From Verrucomicrobiota bacterium (GTDB lineage: Bacteria > Verrucomicrobiota > Verrucomicrobiia > Chthoniobacterales > UBA10450), in the NCBI GenBank assembly GCA_003218785.1, contig QHOM01000165.1:1-12401 (forward strand): 12,401 bases of DNA, in the 5' to 3' direction. The notes beneath the pieces are model-generated. The model saw only the letters and a program-made list of their open reading frames with translations, was not told the DNA's origin and ran no database searches. Positions 1 to 7,877 of this stretch are shown one piece after another; within the stretch, counting starts at the first letter, position 1; the number at the start of each line of letters is the position of its first letter. Position numbers and translations under genes: made by a program.

Positions 1-936
1 AATTTGCGTGACCATGCGACCGTGACTCCCTTGCATCAAGCATAAGGCACGCTCCGTCCAGCGAGGACCGAGGGCGGAAGGCAGCGCTTGCAAAACTCTT
101 TTCTCTTTTGCCGCCGGCAATTTCGGCAAGACCGATATCAACCGTTTCTCTTCCTCCAGAATCAATTTCGACAGGGTCAAACCGATGTGCGTCGTGCGCA
201 GTTGCGGAACGCGTCCGAGCAAATCGTCGCGCGCGATGATAAACTCGAAAGCGAGCTCGGGATGCATTTTCTGGTTGCGCACCGCCATGTTCTCGATCGT
301 GGCGATGAACGGCTGCAGTTGTTTTTCAGGTTCTTTGAATTGCTGGTGAAATCTTATGATCTGCTCGAGTGCCGCTATTTGCTCTTTTGGTTGCCGCGCC
401 TTGTTGAAAGACGCGATTAACTCGTCAGTGTGCGACAGACCTTCGGCGCGCAGGTGGATTGGCTCAGTATTTTTCGCGGGAATCGAAAAAGCGCCGCTCG
501 CTTTGAGTAACTTCTTTGTCGATTCCCACCAGCGCTTCCATTCCGCTTCGGTCAAAACATCATTGACCAACCATTCACCGATCTGCGCGACGGTCGCCTG
601 TCCACCAAGACTTTCGACAATATTTCGCACCACAGCCACTGGCTCTTCCTTCGCGAGCGTTTTGATCGACGTCAGGTTGTTGGCCTTGCGCGCGAGAAAA
701 TGTTCCCGCGCGAGCGGCGTAAGGTTCTCTGCGGCGTACTGGACCTGCATGGGATGCGCTTTCTTGCTTGCAAAATCGATCACAATCTGATTGAGGAGAA
801 GGTTCCATTCGGTCACGCGACCGAACCCCCAACTCTTGTGCAAACAAAACGTGCCCGGCTTCAACTTTTCGAGCTGCTCCGCGGCTTTTGCCGTAAGTTT
901 TCCCGATTCAACAAGTTTTTGCGCTTCGGCATCCAT
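1..936 (-). CDS. N-terminal part of a GreA/GreB-type transcription factor with long N-terminal extension (partial)
   Basis: This minus-strand frame is open without a stop from an ATG at 936 to the window edge, giving 312 residues; the C-terminus is outside. Residues 28-75 contain an HKSWGFGRV motif (33-41) followed by a strand-rich stretch ending in NLTPL. Around residues 130-145 there is a tryptophan-rich motif (W133, W136, W137) in EWKRWWESTKKLL. This combination resembles the extended N-terminal region of GreA-like transcript cleavage factors in Chlamydiae and Verrucomicrobia; the family match is from memory. The rest is charged and helical. The cleavage-factor coiled coil and GreA/GreB C-terminal domain would lie beyond the window, so the function (rescue of backtracked RNA polymerase) is inferred. 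No in-frame ATG, GTG or TTG appears in the 80 nt above 936, and no clear Shine-Dalgarno is visible. It is divergent from the TerC-family gene. Confidence 0.72.
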   Translation of the reverse strand, partial: MDAEAQKLVESGKLTAKAAEQLEKLKPGTFCLHKSWGFGRVTEWNLLLNQIVIDFASKKAHPMQVQYAAENLTPLAREHFLARKANNLTSIKTLAKEEPVAVVRNIVESLGGQATVAQIGEWLVNDVLTEAEWKRWWESTKKLLKASGAFSIPAKNTEPIHLRAEGLSHTDELIASFNKARQPKEQIAALEQIIRFHQQFKEPEKQLQPFIATIENMAVRNQKMHPELAFEFIIARDDLLGRVPQLRTTHIGLTLSKLILEEEKRLISVLPKLPAAKEKRVLQALPSALGPRWTERALCLMQGSHGRMVTQI

Positions 937-1089
937 TTTCGGGGTCGCACACAGTACGATGAACGCTTCAGATCGCGAGAAAAAAGTCTGCGGATATGCG
1001 TCGCATCCTATCGCAGGGCAGAGCGAACACCGCCGAGACGTCTGCAATTTGCGATTGCCGCAAGCGGCGCGGCATGAAAATCTCGCGCT
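937..1089. promoter_or_regulatory. divergent intergenic region between the GreA-like and TerC-family genes
   Basis: These 153 nt separate two divergent starts and so should carry promoters for both. I found no convincing -35/-10 pair. I also could not recognise the yybP-ykoY manganese riboswitch that often precedes TerC-family genes in other bacteria. Confidence 0.4.
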
Positions 1090-2025
1090 GTGACAACCAG
1101 CATTTGGTTTTGGATCGCCTTTCACATCGGCGTCTTTATTGCGCTAACGGTTGATCTGGTCAGTTTCAAGCGGCGCGATCGAGAGTTAAGCATGCGCGCT
1201 GCGGCGCAACGCAGTGTCCTGTGGGTGATTCTGTCGCTCTGTTTCAGCCTGGTCGTCTGGCGCTTAAAGGGCCCACAACACGGAGTCGATTTTCTCACGG
1301 GTTACCTCGTCGAGTATTCACTGAGCGTGGATAACATCTTCGTTTTTGTATTGATCTTTGCTTATTTTCATGTCCCGCCACGTGCGCAACATCGCGCACT
1401 GGTATGGGGAATTGTCGGAGCACTCGTGATGCGGGGAGTCATGATCTGGTGCGGCATCGCCTTGGTACAACGATTTCACTTTGTTCTCTATCTCTTCGGC
1501 CTCTTCCTGCTCGTCACGTCGTTTCGAATGTTTTTCGGGAAACACATGCGACGCGATTTCGGGGAGAGTTGGGTGATGCGGCTGTGCCGCCGTGTGTTCC
1601 CGATTACGAAGGACTTCTATAACGAGCACTTCAAAGCGCGCGTGAATGGCCGCTGGATGTTAACCCCACTCGCCCTCGCCTTAATCGTGATCGACGTCAT
1701 GGATCTTATCTTCGCGGTCGATTCGATTCCCGCAGTGTTCGCCATTACGCGCGATCCATTTATTGTTTATACCTCAAACGTCTGTGCGATCATCGGCTTG
1801 CGATCGCTCTATTTTTTGTTGGCCCGCTTGATGGATCGTTTCATCTACTTGCAAACGGGGATCGCAGTCATCCTCGGATTCGTCGGGATCAAAATGATTG
1901 TTGCGGACTTCTACCCAATTTCCAACTGGCTCTCGCTTGGGTTCATCATAATCGTCTTGGCGGTGACGATCACAATTTCGATGATCGTAGCCCAAAACCG
2001 TGTTGCAAACGGCGACCGAAAATAA
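1090..2025 (+). CDS. TerC/Alx-family integral membrane protein, probable metal (Mn2+) exporter
   Basis: This 311-residue protein is almost entirely hydrophobic, with about eight to nine membrane segments, and matches the TerC (Alx/YgjT-like) family in length and motifs. The two family signatures are present: SVDNIFVF with D81 and N82, and a second set of acidic residues, D202, D205 and D211, in IDVMDLIFAVDSIPA. These intramembrane acidic residues are thought to bind metal. Family members are linked to tellurite resistance, alkaline response and, more recently, manganese export during or after membrane protein insertion. The start is a GTG at 1090: an in-frame TGA lies at 1075-1077, and the N-terminus TTSIWFWIAFHIGVFIAL aligns well with family starts. 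The next gene follows after 47 nt on the same strand and may be co-transcribed. The family call is firm; the transported ion is inferred. Confidence 0.92.
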   Translation: MTTSIWFWIAFHIGVFIALTVDLVSFKRRDRELSMRAAAQRSVLWVILSLCFSLVVWRLKGPQHGVDFLTGYLVEYSLSVDNIFVFVLIFAYFHVPPRAQHRALVWGIVGALVMRGVMIWCGIALVQRFHFVLYLFGLFLLVTSFRMFFGKHMRRDFGESWVMRLCRRVFPITKDFYNEHFKARVNGRWMLTPLALALIVIDVMDLIFAVDSIPAVFAITRDPFIVYTSNVCAIIGLRSLYFLLARLMDRFIYLQTGIAVILGFVGIKMIVADFYPISNWLSLGFIIIVLAVTITISMIVAQNRVANGDRK

Positions 2026-2072
2026 GTGTTGCGCTATTGGTTCGAAATCCTTTAACTGCTTCGAAGAGCCCC

Positions 2073-2477
2073 ATGAAAACCCTCCTTGCCCTTGCAGTAA
2101 TCGCCGTTTTTGCCACCAATGCCTTCGCCGATATTCAAGACCCTCCGGCCAACGATTATGGGCCGACGCGCAAGCTCGGTCGCGGCTTCTCGAATTTTTT
2201 CCTCGCTCCGGCGGAGGTTTTTGTGACGGTGACGACCATTAACACGTACGACGGAAATTCCGCAGCTGCTGGATACGGCGTCTGGCGTGGTCTAGGCCGC
2301 TCGGGTGCCCGGCATGTGGCCGGCCTGCTGGAGATACTGACCTTTCCCTTTCCGGCATGGCGTGAGAGCTATTACCCGATGCTTCCGCCAGATATTCCAT
2401 ACATTCACGCTGGCTATTCAGAATTTCCGCCTGAGCTCGGCTGGGAATCGAAGTATCCTTACGTGCGCGATTATTGA
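2073..2477 (+). CDS. small secreted protein, exosortase system-associated TIGR04073 family
   Basis: This 134-residue protein starts with a clear signal peptide (MKTLLALAVIAVFATNAFA, likely cut after A19). The mature part has the pattern KLGRGFSNFFLAPAEV, then a glycine-rich 'GVWRGLGRSGARHVAGLLEILTFPFP' type segment, and a Pro/Tyr-rich tail. I recognise this arrangement (LGRG..N...A..E, G...GLGR...G..E..TFP) as the TIGR04073 family, short exported proteins found mainly in Verrucomicrobia and related bacteria that carry PEP-CTERM/exosortase systems. Their molecular function is unknown. No C-terminal PEP-CTERM sorting signal is visible here, so it is probably not itself an exosortase substrate. 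The frame is open further upstream to a TTG at 2037, but the ATG at 2073 is preferred: it begins the signal peptide and has GAAGAG a few bases upstream. Confidence 0.8.
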   Translation: MKTLLALAVIAVFATNAFADIQDPPANDYGPTRKLGRGFSNFFLAPAEVFVTVTTINTYDGNSAAAGYGVWRGLGRSGARHVAGLLEILTFPFPAWRESYYPMLPPDIPYIHAGYSEFPPELGWESKYPYVRDY

Positions 2478-2595
2478 TCGCTTAGGATCGGGACCGGCGA
2501 GCTGAGCTGACGTGGCACGCCCTAACCCCGGCGAAAAGTTGACGCCGCGCGAGAGCCGCGTAGTGATAGGGCGACTGCGCTGAGTCGGTCAGGCG

Positions 2596-4626
2596 ATGCA
2601 ATCGCGACGTTTTCCCCCGTTGCCGGTCATCGGCATTGTAACGGTTGTTTATTTCATTGCCGGCAAGCTCGGATTGAGTTTGGCATTTCTAAACGCGAGC
2701 GCATCGCCGGTGTGGCCGCCGGCGGGAATTGCATTGGCCGTACTGCTCCTGTTCGGGTACCGCATCTGGCCGGCTATCTTTGTCGGTGCGTTTTTGGTAA
2801 ACGCCACGACCGCGGGCAACGTTGCCACCTCGCTTGCCATCGCCACTGGAAATACGCTCGAAGCCGTCTCCGGTGCATGGCTGGTGAATCGGTTTGCGGG
2901 CGGCACAAGCGTCTTTGACCGGCCGCAAGGCGTTTTCAAATTCGCGCTGGCAGTCGTCGTCAGCACGATCGTCAGTCCCATTTTTGGTGTGACGAGTCTT
3001 GCACTTGGTGGTTTCGCCAATTGGGCGAATTATGGAGCGATTTGGTTGACGTGGTGGCTGGGGGACGCAACGGGCGATCTTCTGATTGCTCCATTAATTA
3101 TTCTCTGGAGCGTTGCATCGAAACGCCAGTGGAACAGGAGCCAAGCCGTTGAAGTAGGCGTCCTCCTGCTGCTGTTGTTCGTCCTCAGCGAAGCGGTCTT
3201 CGGCGGCTGGCTTACAATTTCGGCTAGGAATTATCCAATCGCGTTCATTTGCGGACCGATTGTCATTTGGACGGCGTTCCGCTTTACACAGCGCGAAACA
3301 GCCACGGGTATTTTCATTCTGTCGGCGATTGCAATCTGGGGAACGCTGCATGGGTTCGGGCCGTTCGTAAGGGAAACGGAAAACCAATCCCTTCTCGCTT
3401 TGCAGTCCTGGGCAGCTGTACTTACCATTACGGCGATGGCCCTTTCCGCTGGCATGGCGGAACGGCAGCGGGCTGAAGAGGCGCTTCAGCAACAAAAGGC
3501 AGTCGTCGAAACGGCCAACCGGACCAAAGATCAGTTCCTGGCCATGCTTTCGCACGAATTGCGCACACCGCTAACGCCCGTCATTTCCGCATTGGAGGCG
3601 CTCGAGACAGAACCGGCGCGGACTGAAGAGACGAAAGCGTCCCTGGCCATGATCCGTCGCAATGTCGAACTTGAAACGCAACTAATCGATGACTTGCTCG
3701 ACTTTACCCGAATCGCAAAAGATAAATTGCAGTTGAGATTCGCCCCAGTTGATGCGCATCTCGCGATCTCAAACGTAGTCGAAATTTGCCGCGCGGAAGC
3801 CGCTTCGAAACAACTTGACGTCCATCTCAACCTGCGGGCGAACATCTACAACGTGGCTGCTGACGCGGCGAAGTTCCAGCAAATCATTTGGAACCTACTC
3901 AAAAACGCGATCAAGTTCACGCCGGAAGAAGGAGAGATTGCCATCTCCTCTTTAAACCCGTCGCCGGAAGTTCTGACAATCAGCGTGCGCGACACCGGCA
4001 TCGGCATTGACCCGGAAGTCATGCGACGTATTTTCGACCCCTTCGAGCAGGGAAACCGCTCATTCGAACGCCGCTTTGGCGGTTTGGGACTGGGCTTGAC
4101 CATTTCGAAATCTCTCGCGCAGGCGCATGGTGGCACACTCACGGTTCAAAGCGACGGGCCCGATCGTGGATCGACATTCTTGTTGTCGATGCAAACGATC
4201 TCACCCGCCGAAGCACTGACCGTCCCTGTCAGAACGAGAGACGAGACGTCGCAGCAAGGCTTGAAAATCTTGCTCGTCGACGACCACCAAGACACATGTA
4301 CTGCTTTGGAAAAATTACTCGTCCGCCGTGGTTATCTCGTAGCAGCGACCCACACTATGCGCTCGGCGATGGAAACTGCGGTGCGCAATAAATTCGATCT
4401 TCTCATTAGCGATGTCGCACTTCCAGACGGCACCGGAATGGAACTAATGATGCAGTTGCACGCCATTTCGAACATTCCGGGAATTGCCATCAGCGGCTTC
4501 GGCAACAACGGCGACGTCGAGAGAAGTTTGCAGGCGGGCTTTTCCGAACACTTGATCAAACCGGTGAAGCTCGACACGCTTGAAGCGGCGATTGAGCGAG
4601 CAATCGAGGGAGCGGCGGTTCCCTAG
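2596..4626 (+). CDS. MASE1-domain hybrid histidine kinase with C-terminal receiver domain
   Basis: This 676-residue sensor kinase has a MASE1 membrane sensor domain (about residues 10-290, roughly eight hydrophobic helices, with the WPPAGIALA and GDATGDLLIAPLI motifs). A short linker helix follows, then HisKA with phospho-acceptor H320 in LSHELRTPL. The HATPase_c domain has an N box with N433 and N437, a G1 box DTGIGID from D466, an F box around F480-F483, and a G2 box GLGLGL from G496. The C-terminal receiver domain (about 556-670) has acidic D562 and D563, phospho-acceptor D606 in ISDVALPDGTG, and K655 in LIKPV. All catalytic residues are present, so it should be an active hybrid kinase. 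There is no Hpt domain and no adjacent regulator, so the downstream partner lies elsewhere. MASE1 ligands are mostly unknown. The ATG at 2596 is used; no strong Shine-Dalgarno is seen. Confidence 0.95.
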   Translation: MQSRRFPPLPVIGIVTVVYFIAGKLGLSLAFLNASASPVWPPAGIALAVLLLFGYRIWPAIFVGAFLVNATTAGNVATSLAIATGNTLEAVSGAWLVNRFAGGTSVFDRPQGVFKFALAVVVSTIVSPIFGVTSLALGGFANWANYGAIWLTWWLGDATGDLLIAPLIILWSVASKRQWNRSQAVEVGVLLLLLFVLSEAVFGGWLTISARNYPIAFICGPIVIWTAFRFTQRETATGIFILSAIAIWGTLHGFGPFVRETENQSLLALQSWAAVLTITAMALSAGMAERQRAEEALQQQKAVVETANRTKDQFLAMLSHELRTPLTPVISALEALETEPARTEETKASLAMIRRNVELETQLIDDLLDFTRIAKDKLQLRFAPVDAHLAISNVVEICRAEAASKQLDVHLNLRANIYNVAADAAKFQQIIWNLLKNAIKFTPEEGEIAISSLNPSPEVLTISVRDTGIGIDPEVMRRIFDPFEQGNRSFERRFGGLGLGLTISKSLAQAHGGTLTVQSDGPDRGSTFLLSMQTISPAEALTVPVRTRDETSQQGLKILLVDDHQDTCTALEKLLVRRGYLVAATHTMRSAMETAVRNKFDLLISDVALPDGTGMELMMQLHAISNIPGIAISGFGNNGDVERSLQAGFSEHLIKPVKLDTLEAAIERAIEGAAVP

Positions 4627-4660
4627 CAACCCGGCGAAAATAGCTCACCTTTCATTATTC

Positions 4661-4678
4661 ATTAATACCCGCTTCAAC
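4661..4678 (+). other. small hairpin upstream of the RNA methyltransferase gene
   Basis: A five-base stem (ACCCG/CGGGT) with a six-base CTTCAA loop lies between the kinase stop and the methyltransferase start. No T-run follows, so it is not a convincing intrinsic terminator. It may be chance. Confidence 0.2.
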
Positions 4679-4750
4679 GGGTTAGCTCCAAGCGCCGCTA
4701 CGAATGTGTGATTCGCGTCTGGCACCGTGCTCAATCAGGCTGTTAATGCT

Positions 4751-5821
4751 ATGCGCATTGTCGATCTGAAAATCCAAGACGTTGCTTTCGGTGGAAAGGG
4801 TGTCGGGCGGGAAAACGGGAAGGCTGTGTTTGTTCCTTACACAATTGAAGGCGAGACGGTCTCCGCTGAAATTGTGCGCGAGAAGAAACAATTCGCGGAG
4901 GCGGAACTTGTCGATGTTAAGGAAAGATCACTGGATCGGGTTACGCCGGAGTGCCCGTACTTTGGCCGCTGTGGTGGTTGCGCTTATCAGCACATCGCTT
5001 ACGAACACCAACTGGCAATCAAATGGCGACAGGTGCGCGATGTTCTTCAGCGAATCGGGAAGCTCAAAGACATTCCGATGCGACCAATCATTCCCTCGTC
5101 CGAACAGTACGGATATCGCAATCGCATCACCGTCCACGCGCAGGATGGAGTGATCGGCTTTTTCCGGCGCGATTACCATCGCCTGATCGACGTCGAGCGT
5201 TGTCCAATTTCACGTGACCACGTCAATCGCGCGTTGTCGGAATTACGGGCGCAACAGCAAGTGCGCGATGGGCATTACACGCTGCGTGCTTCAACCGGCT
5301 CACGAGTCTTTTCTCAAACAAACGACGCGGTCGCAAATGCATTGCGCGATTTGATCGACAATCTTGTTGCGCCGAATCAGGAACTCTTGATCGATGCCTA
5401 CTGCGGCGCTGGATTTTTTGCGAAAGCGCTGCTCGACAAATTCGAACGTGTAATCGGCATCGATTGGGACCGATTCGCCATAGCCGCTGCCAAGGAGAAT
5501 GCGTCCCCGAAGGAAACTTACATTGCCGGGGATGTCGAAGATGTAGAGGCGGCTGTGTCAGCCGCAAACGTGGAAATTGCGGGCGACACGGCCGCCACTA
5601 CAATGATTGTTGATCCTCCGGCGACCGGACTGAGCGCAAATGTGCGAAAGGCAATTGTGGATCTTGCACCGGACGCGCTGATTTATGTTTCCTGCAATCC
5701 GCCGACGTTAGCGCGCGATTTGAAAGAACTGTGCGAAAAATTCACGATCGATTCGGTTACGCCGCTCGACATGTTCCCGCAGACGGCCGAAATCGAAGTC
5801 GCAGTGCACCTTCATGCATAA
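4751..5821 (+). CDS. 23S rRNA/tRNA (uracil-5-)-methyltransferase, TrmA/RlmD superfamily, Fe-S type
   Basis: This 356-residue SAM-dependent RNA methyltransferase makes 5-methyluridine in RNA. It has an N-terminal TRAM domain (about 1-55; VAFGGKGVGRENGKAVFVP). Four cysteines fit a [4Fe-4S] cluster: C68, C74 and C77 in CPYFGRCGGC, and C151 in ERCPIS. The SAM-binding motif is DAYCGAGFF. The family also shows VDPPATGLS, the catalytic nucleophile C315 in YVSCNPPTLARDL, and the terminal FPQTAEIEVAV with general-base candidate E349. The cluster cysteines favour RlmD/RlmCD-like enzymes (23S U1939/U747) over E. coli TrmA, but the target cannot be fixed from sequence. The protein is shorter than E. coli RlmD (about 430). 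A GTG at 4727 would add eight residues; the ATG at 4751 fits better because family members begin just before the TRAM domain. Its end overlaps the convergent permease by 10 nt. Confidence 0.92.
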   Translation: MRIVDLKIQDVAFGGKGVGRENGKAVFVPYTIEGETVSAEIVREKKQFAEAELVDVKERSLDRVTPECPYFGRCGGCAYQHIAYEHQLAIKWRQVRDVLQRIGKLKDIPMRPIIPSSEQYGYRNRITVHAQDGVIGFFRRDYHRLIDVERCPISRDHVNRALSELRAQQQVRDGHYTLRASTGSRVFSQTNDAVANALRDLIDNLVAPNQELLIDAYCGAGFFAKALLDKFERVIGIDWDRFAIAAAKENASPKETYIAGDVEDVEAAVSAANVEIAGDTAATTMIVDPPATGLSANVRKAIVDLAPDALIYVSCNPPTLARDLKELCEKFTIDSVTPLDMFPQTAEIEVAVHLHA

Positions 5822-7635
5822 ACCAGCAGATCGATTTCATCCGGTAACGAATTCGACACTTCGCGAATGACGTTTCCGCGAAGCAGATTTATCAGCGCGC
5901 TGCGTTGCGGCGCGCCGAGAATGACGCGCGATGCACCAAGCGTCGCGGCCACATCAACAATCGTTTCCGCGGCCGACGGGCTTACAGCATAACAGAACAG
6001 CGGCTGGTGATCGGCAGATTTTCGTTTCGCTTCTGAGAAGATTGCGCTAGCCTCGGCGTCCTCCTGCCATTTGCGGCCGACATCCTGTTCAGTCATGAAC
6101 GGTTGTTCGCGGACAAAGAGCAAATAGAGTCGAGCGCCCGCTTTGCGCGCTTCCCGCAATGCGAAATCGAGCGTGCGACCCGTGCCGCGAATCGCGCATA
6201 AAATTGCTTCGCCTCCAGAGGGAGCCGCCGCCGCTTCGGCCACCGGCCGCGCAAGATCCACGCCTAACCGTTGCGGCGCGAGTGCAGGCGCAGCTTCTTT
6301 TTTCATTCGGCGTTCCTGCACAAGTCCGCGGAGAATTAACCCCACAGCGAGAATAGTGACTGCGAAATAACGCGCGTTCGGTTTGTCGATGAGCAGCGAT
6401 ATTTCGATTGCCGCCATGACTAAAAAAGTTCCTAACATCAGGCTGCGTTCCCACAATTTGATCGACAGTTTCCGGTCCGTGGCAGTTGCGCCGAGATTGG
6501 TGGCGATCGCGCCGACCACGCCAACAGCGTAAAGATCGGCCAGACCTGACATGTCTTTGACCACGATCACGAGCAGCATTGGGACGAGAGTAGCGAGCAA
6601 CATTCCCGCGCTTGGTACGCCCCATTTGTTGAGACGCTGGAAAATGTTCGGGAGCTCGCGGTCCCGCGACATGAGGAACTGTATCGCGATAAGATCGACA
6701 ATCGCGGTGTTCGAGGCCGAGAGAAGTAGGAGACCGAAAACGATACTGACGAGAAAACCGAATGCGTGACCGAGCGCGGGGCCAAACGTCCCGCCAACAA
6801 ACATCTGGCCCATGTAACGCAGCATGTAATCGCGCACGCCTTCCGCGCCGGGTGCGTTGACGTCGCCATTGACAATCTGCAATCCGCCGAGCGCATGCAT
6901 GGCTAGTCCAAGCAACGCGGTGAACAGACAAACTTCGACCATAACGATCAAGATTGCCGGCGTGGATGTTCTAACGACACAGGGATTTTCGTCGGTGGTT
7001 CCAGGATCGAGCTTCATCACCCCCGTGGCGTTGGCGATTGCTTCCACACCGGAAAGCGCAAGCACGATGCCAACAAAACCAGCCCAGTTTTGCCCAAACG
7101 TTCCGTGCAGTGGTTGCAGGTGACCGAACGCAGTGCCTAGATGTGGCAAACTGAAAAGTCCGAGCACAACGACAACGATCGCGGTGGGAACGGAAATCAA
7201 GAACGCAAGTCCACCTGTTTGTTTCGGTCCAAGCAGGTTAAGTAATCCAATTATTAGGATTGACGCGGCCGCGAACTTTTCCGGATGCGGCACGCCGAGA
7301 TATTGAAACGCCGATAGCGCGCTGATCGCCGCCGTAACCAAATAGTCGGCGATCAGCAGAAACGCGCCGACGATTGAGATGACTTCGCTCCGATGCCGAA
7401 CGCTCGCGTACACTCCGCCGCCGTCTGGATAAAGGCGGCAGATGACCATGTAGTTGAGGCCGACGAGGGCGGTGAGGACGCACATCGCCGCGATTAACCA
7501 GAACGATGCGTAACCGGCCACGGCGAAAGCCAGTCCAATCACGTAAGCTTTGCTAGTGCCCCAATCGCCGTAAAGGATCGCAGCCGCGCGCTTCCAGTCG
7601 ACATTGCGCGGTCGCTTAACGTCTGTTGGTATCAA
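5812..7635 (-). CDS. APC-superfamily permease with C-terminal universal stress protein (USP) domain, KimA-like
   Basis: This 607-residue protein has about twelve membrane segments (about residues 25-440) and a cytoplasmic USP-like domain (about 474-607). APC hallmarks include GDWGTSKAYVIGLAF near the N-terminus, YPDGGGVYASV in the TM2-3 loop and LALSGVEAIANATGV in TM6. The architecture and length match B. subtilis KimA (YdaO), a high-affinity K+ importer; the sequence is diverged, so the substrate (K+ or an amino acid) stays open. The USP nucleotide-binding signature G-2X-G-9X-G(S/T) is altered: G574 and G587 are kept, but Q577 replaces the middle glycine and N588 replaces Ser/Thr. The start is TTG at 7635: no ATG or GTG lies between it and an in-frame TGA upstream, and the divergent paralogue aligns from residue 8 (RPRNVDWKRAA). 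A c-di-AMP riboswitch precedes it on the same strand, which supports a K+/osmotic role. Its 3' end overlaps the convergent methyltransferase gene. Confidence 0.88.
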   Translation of the reverse strand: MIPTDVKRPRNVDWKRAAAILYGDWGTSKAYVIGLAFAVAGYASFWLIAAMCVLTALVGLNYMVICRLYPDGGGVYASVRHRSEVISIVGAFLLIADYLVTAAISALSAFQYLGVPHPEKFAAASILIIGLLNLLGPKQTGGLAFLISVPTAIVVVVLGLFSLPHLGTAFGHLQPLHGTFGQNWAGFVGIVLALSGVEAIANATGVMKLDPGTTDENPCVVRTSTPAILIVMVEVCLFTALLGLAMHALGGLQIVNGDVNAPGAEGVRDYMLRYMGQMFVGGTFGPALGHAFGFLVSIVFGLLLLSASNTAIVDLIAIQFLMSRDRELPNIFQRLNKWGVPSAGMLLATLVPMLLVIVVKDMSGLADLYAVGVVGAIATNLGATATDRKLSIKLWERSLMLGTFLVMAAIEISLLIDKPNARYFAVTILAVGLILRGLVQERRMKKEAAPALAPQRLGVDLARPVAEAAAAPSGGEAILCAIRGTGRTLDFALREARKAGARLYLLFVREQPFMTEQDVGRKWQEDAEASAIFSEAKRKSADHQPLFCYAVSPSAAETIVDVAATLGASRVILGAPQRSALINLLRGNVIREVSNSLPDEIDLLVYA

Positions 7636-7657
7636 TTGATTCGACTCAAACGAGACC

Positions 7658-7674
7658 GCCTCGCGCGACGAGGC
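7658..7674 (-). promoter_or_regulatory. GC-rich hairpin between riboswitch and permease start (possible expression platform)
   Basis: The minus strand shows a perfect six-base stem GCCTCG/CGAGGC around a TCGCG loop, 23 nt before the TTG start and about 47 nt after the riboswitch core. No U-tract follows, so a classical intrinsic terminator is unlikely. It could form part of a translational or Rho-dependent expression platform. Its role is inferred from position only. Confidence 0.4.
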
Positions 7675-7720
7675 GCCTCACTTCAGGAGCCGGATTTCAC
7701 GACATCCCCTGTACTTTAAT

Positions 7721-7862
7721 GCTGCTGACGAGGTTAGCTGTCGGGCTGGGGCCATTAAATGCTCTCGATGCCGCGCATCGTTCGCCCCGATCCGCTCCGC
7801 ATTCGCGGGCGGAATTTGGTTCCCCCGTTGGACTGGCTACTCGGCCGGTCCATTAAGCGAAA
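7721..7862 (-). ncRNA. ydaO/yuaA cyclic-di-AMP riboswitch
   Basis: Read on the minus strand, this region contains the conserved blocks of the ydaO/yuaA aptamer in order: CGCTTAAT at the 5' end (near 7859), ACGGGGGAACC (near 7828), GGGGCGAA (near 7788), and CCCGACAGCTAACCTCG (near 7744-7728). The last block is almost identical to the same block of the crystallised Thermoanaerobacter riboswitch as I remember it. Supporting helices are GGAC/GTCC with inner GGC/GCC (7851-7830), GGGGC/GCCCC (7788-7784 with 7752-7748) and CGATGC/GCATCG around a GCG loop (7780-7766). The closing P1 stem is weak, about three pairs (GCT/AGC). It lies in the leader of the KimA-like permease, the classic partner of this riboswitch; in Bacillus, c-di-AMP binding turns expression off. 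The identification is strong; the direction of control here is inferred. Confidence 0.9.
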
Positions 7863-7877
7863 CAAAGAACTGGTCGA

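Noticed and set aside
937..1089. yybP-ykoY manganese riboswitch upstream of the TerC-family gene
   Set aside because: I could not find its conserved loops or a plausible structure in the available 153 nt.
88..1093. Several plus-strand open frames of 100-144 codons over the GreA-like gene
   Set aside because: Their translations are rich in Arg, Phe and Cys, show no domain, and overlap a continuous minus-strand frame with clear motifs. They are shadows.
6089..6931. 280-codon minus-strand frame inside the riboswitch-linked permease
   Set aside because: Arg/His/Ser-rich out-of-frame translation of the permease gene, which has clear membrane helices and motifs in the other frame.
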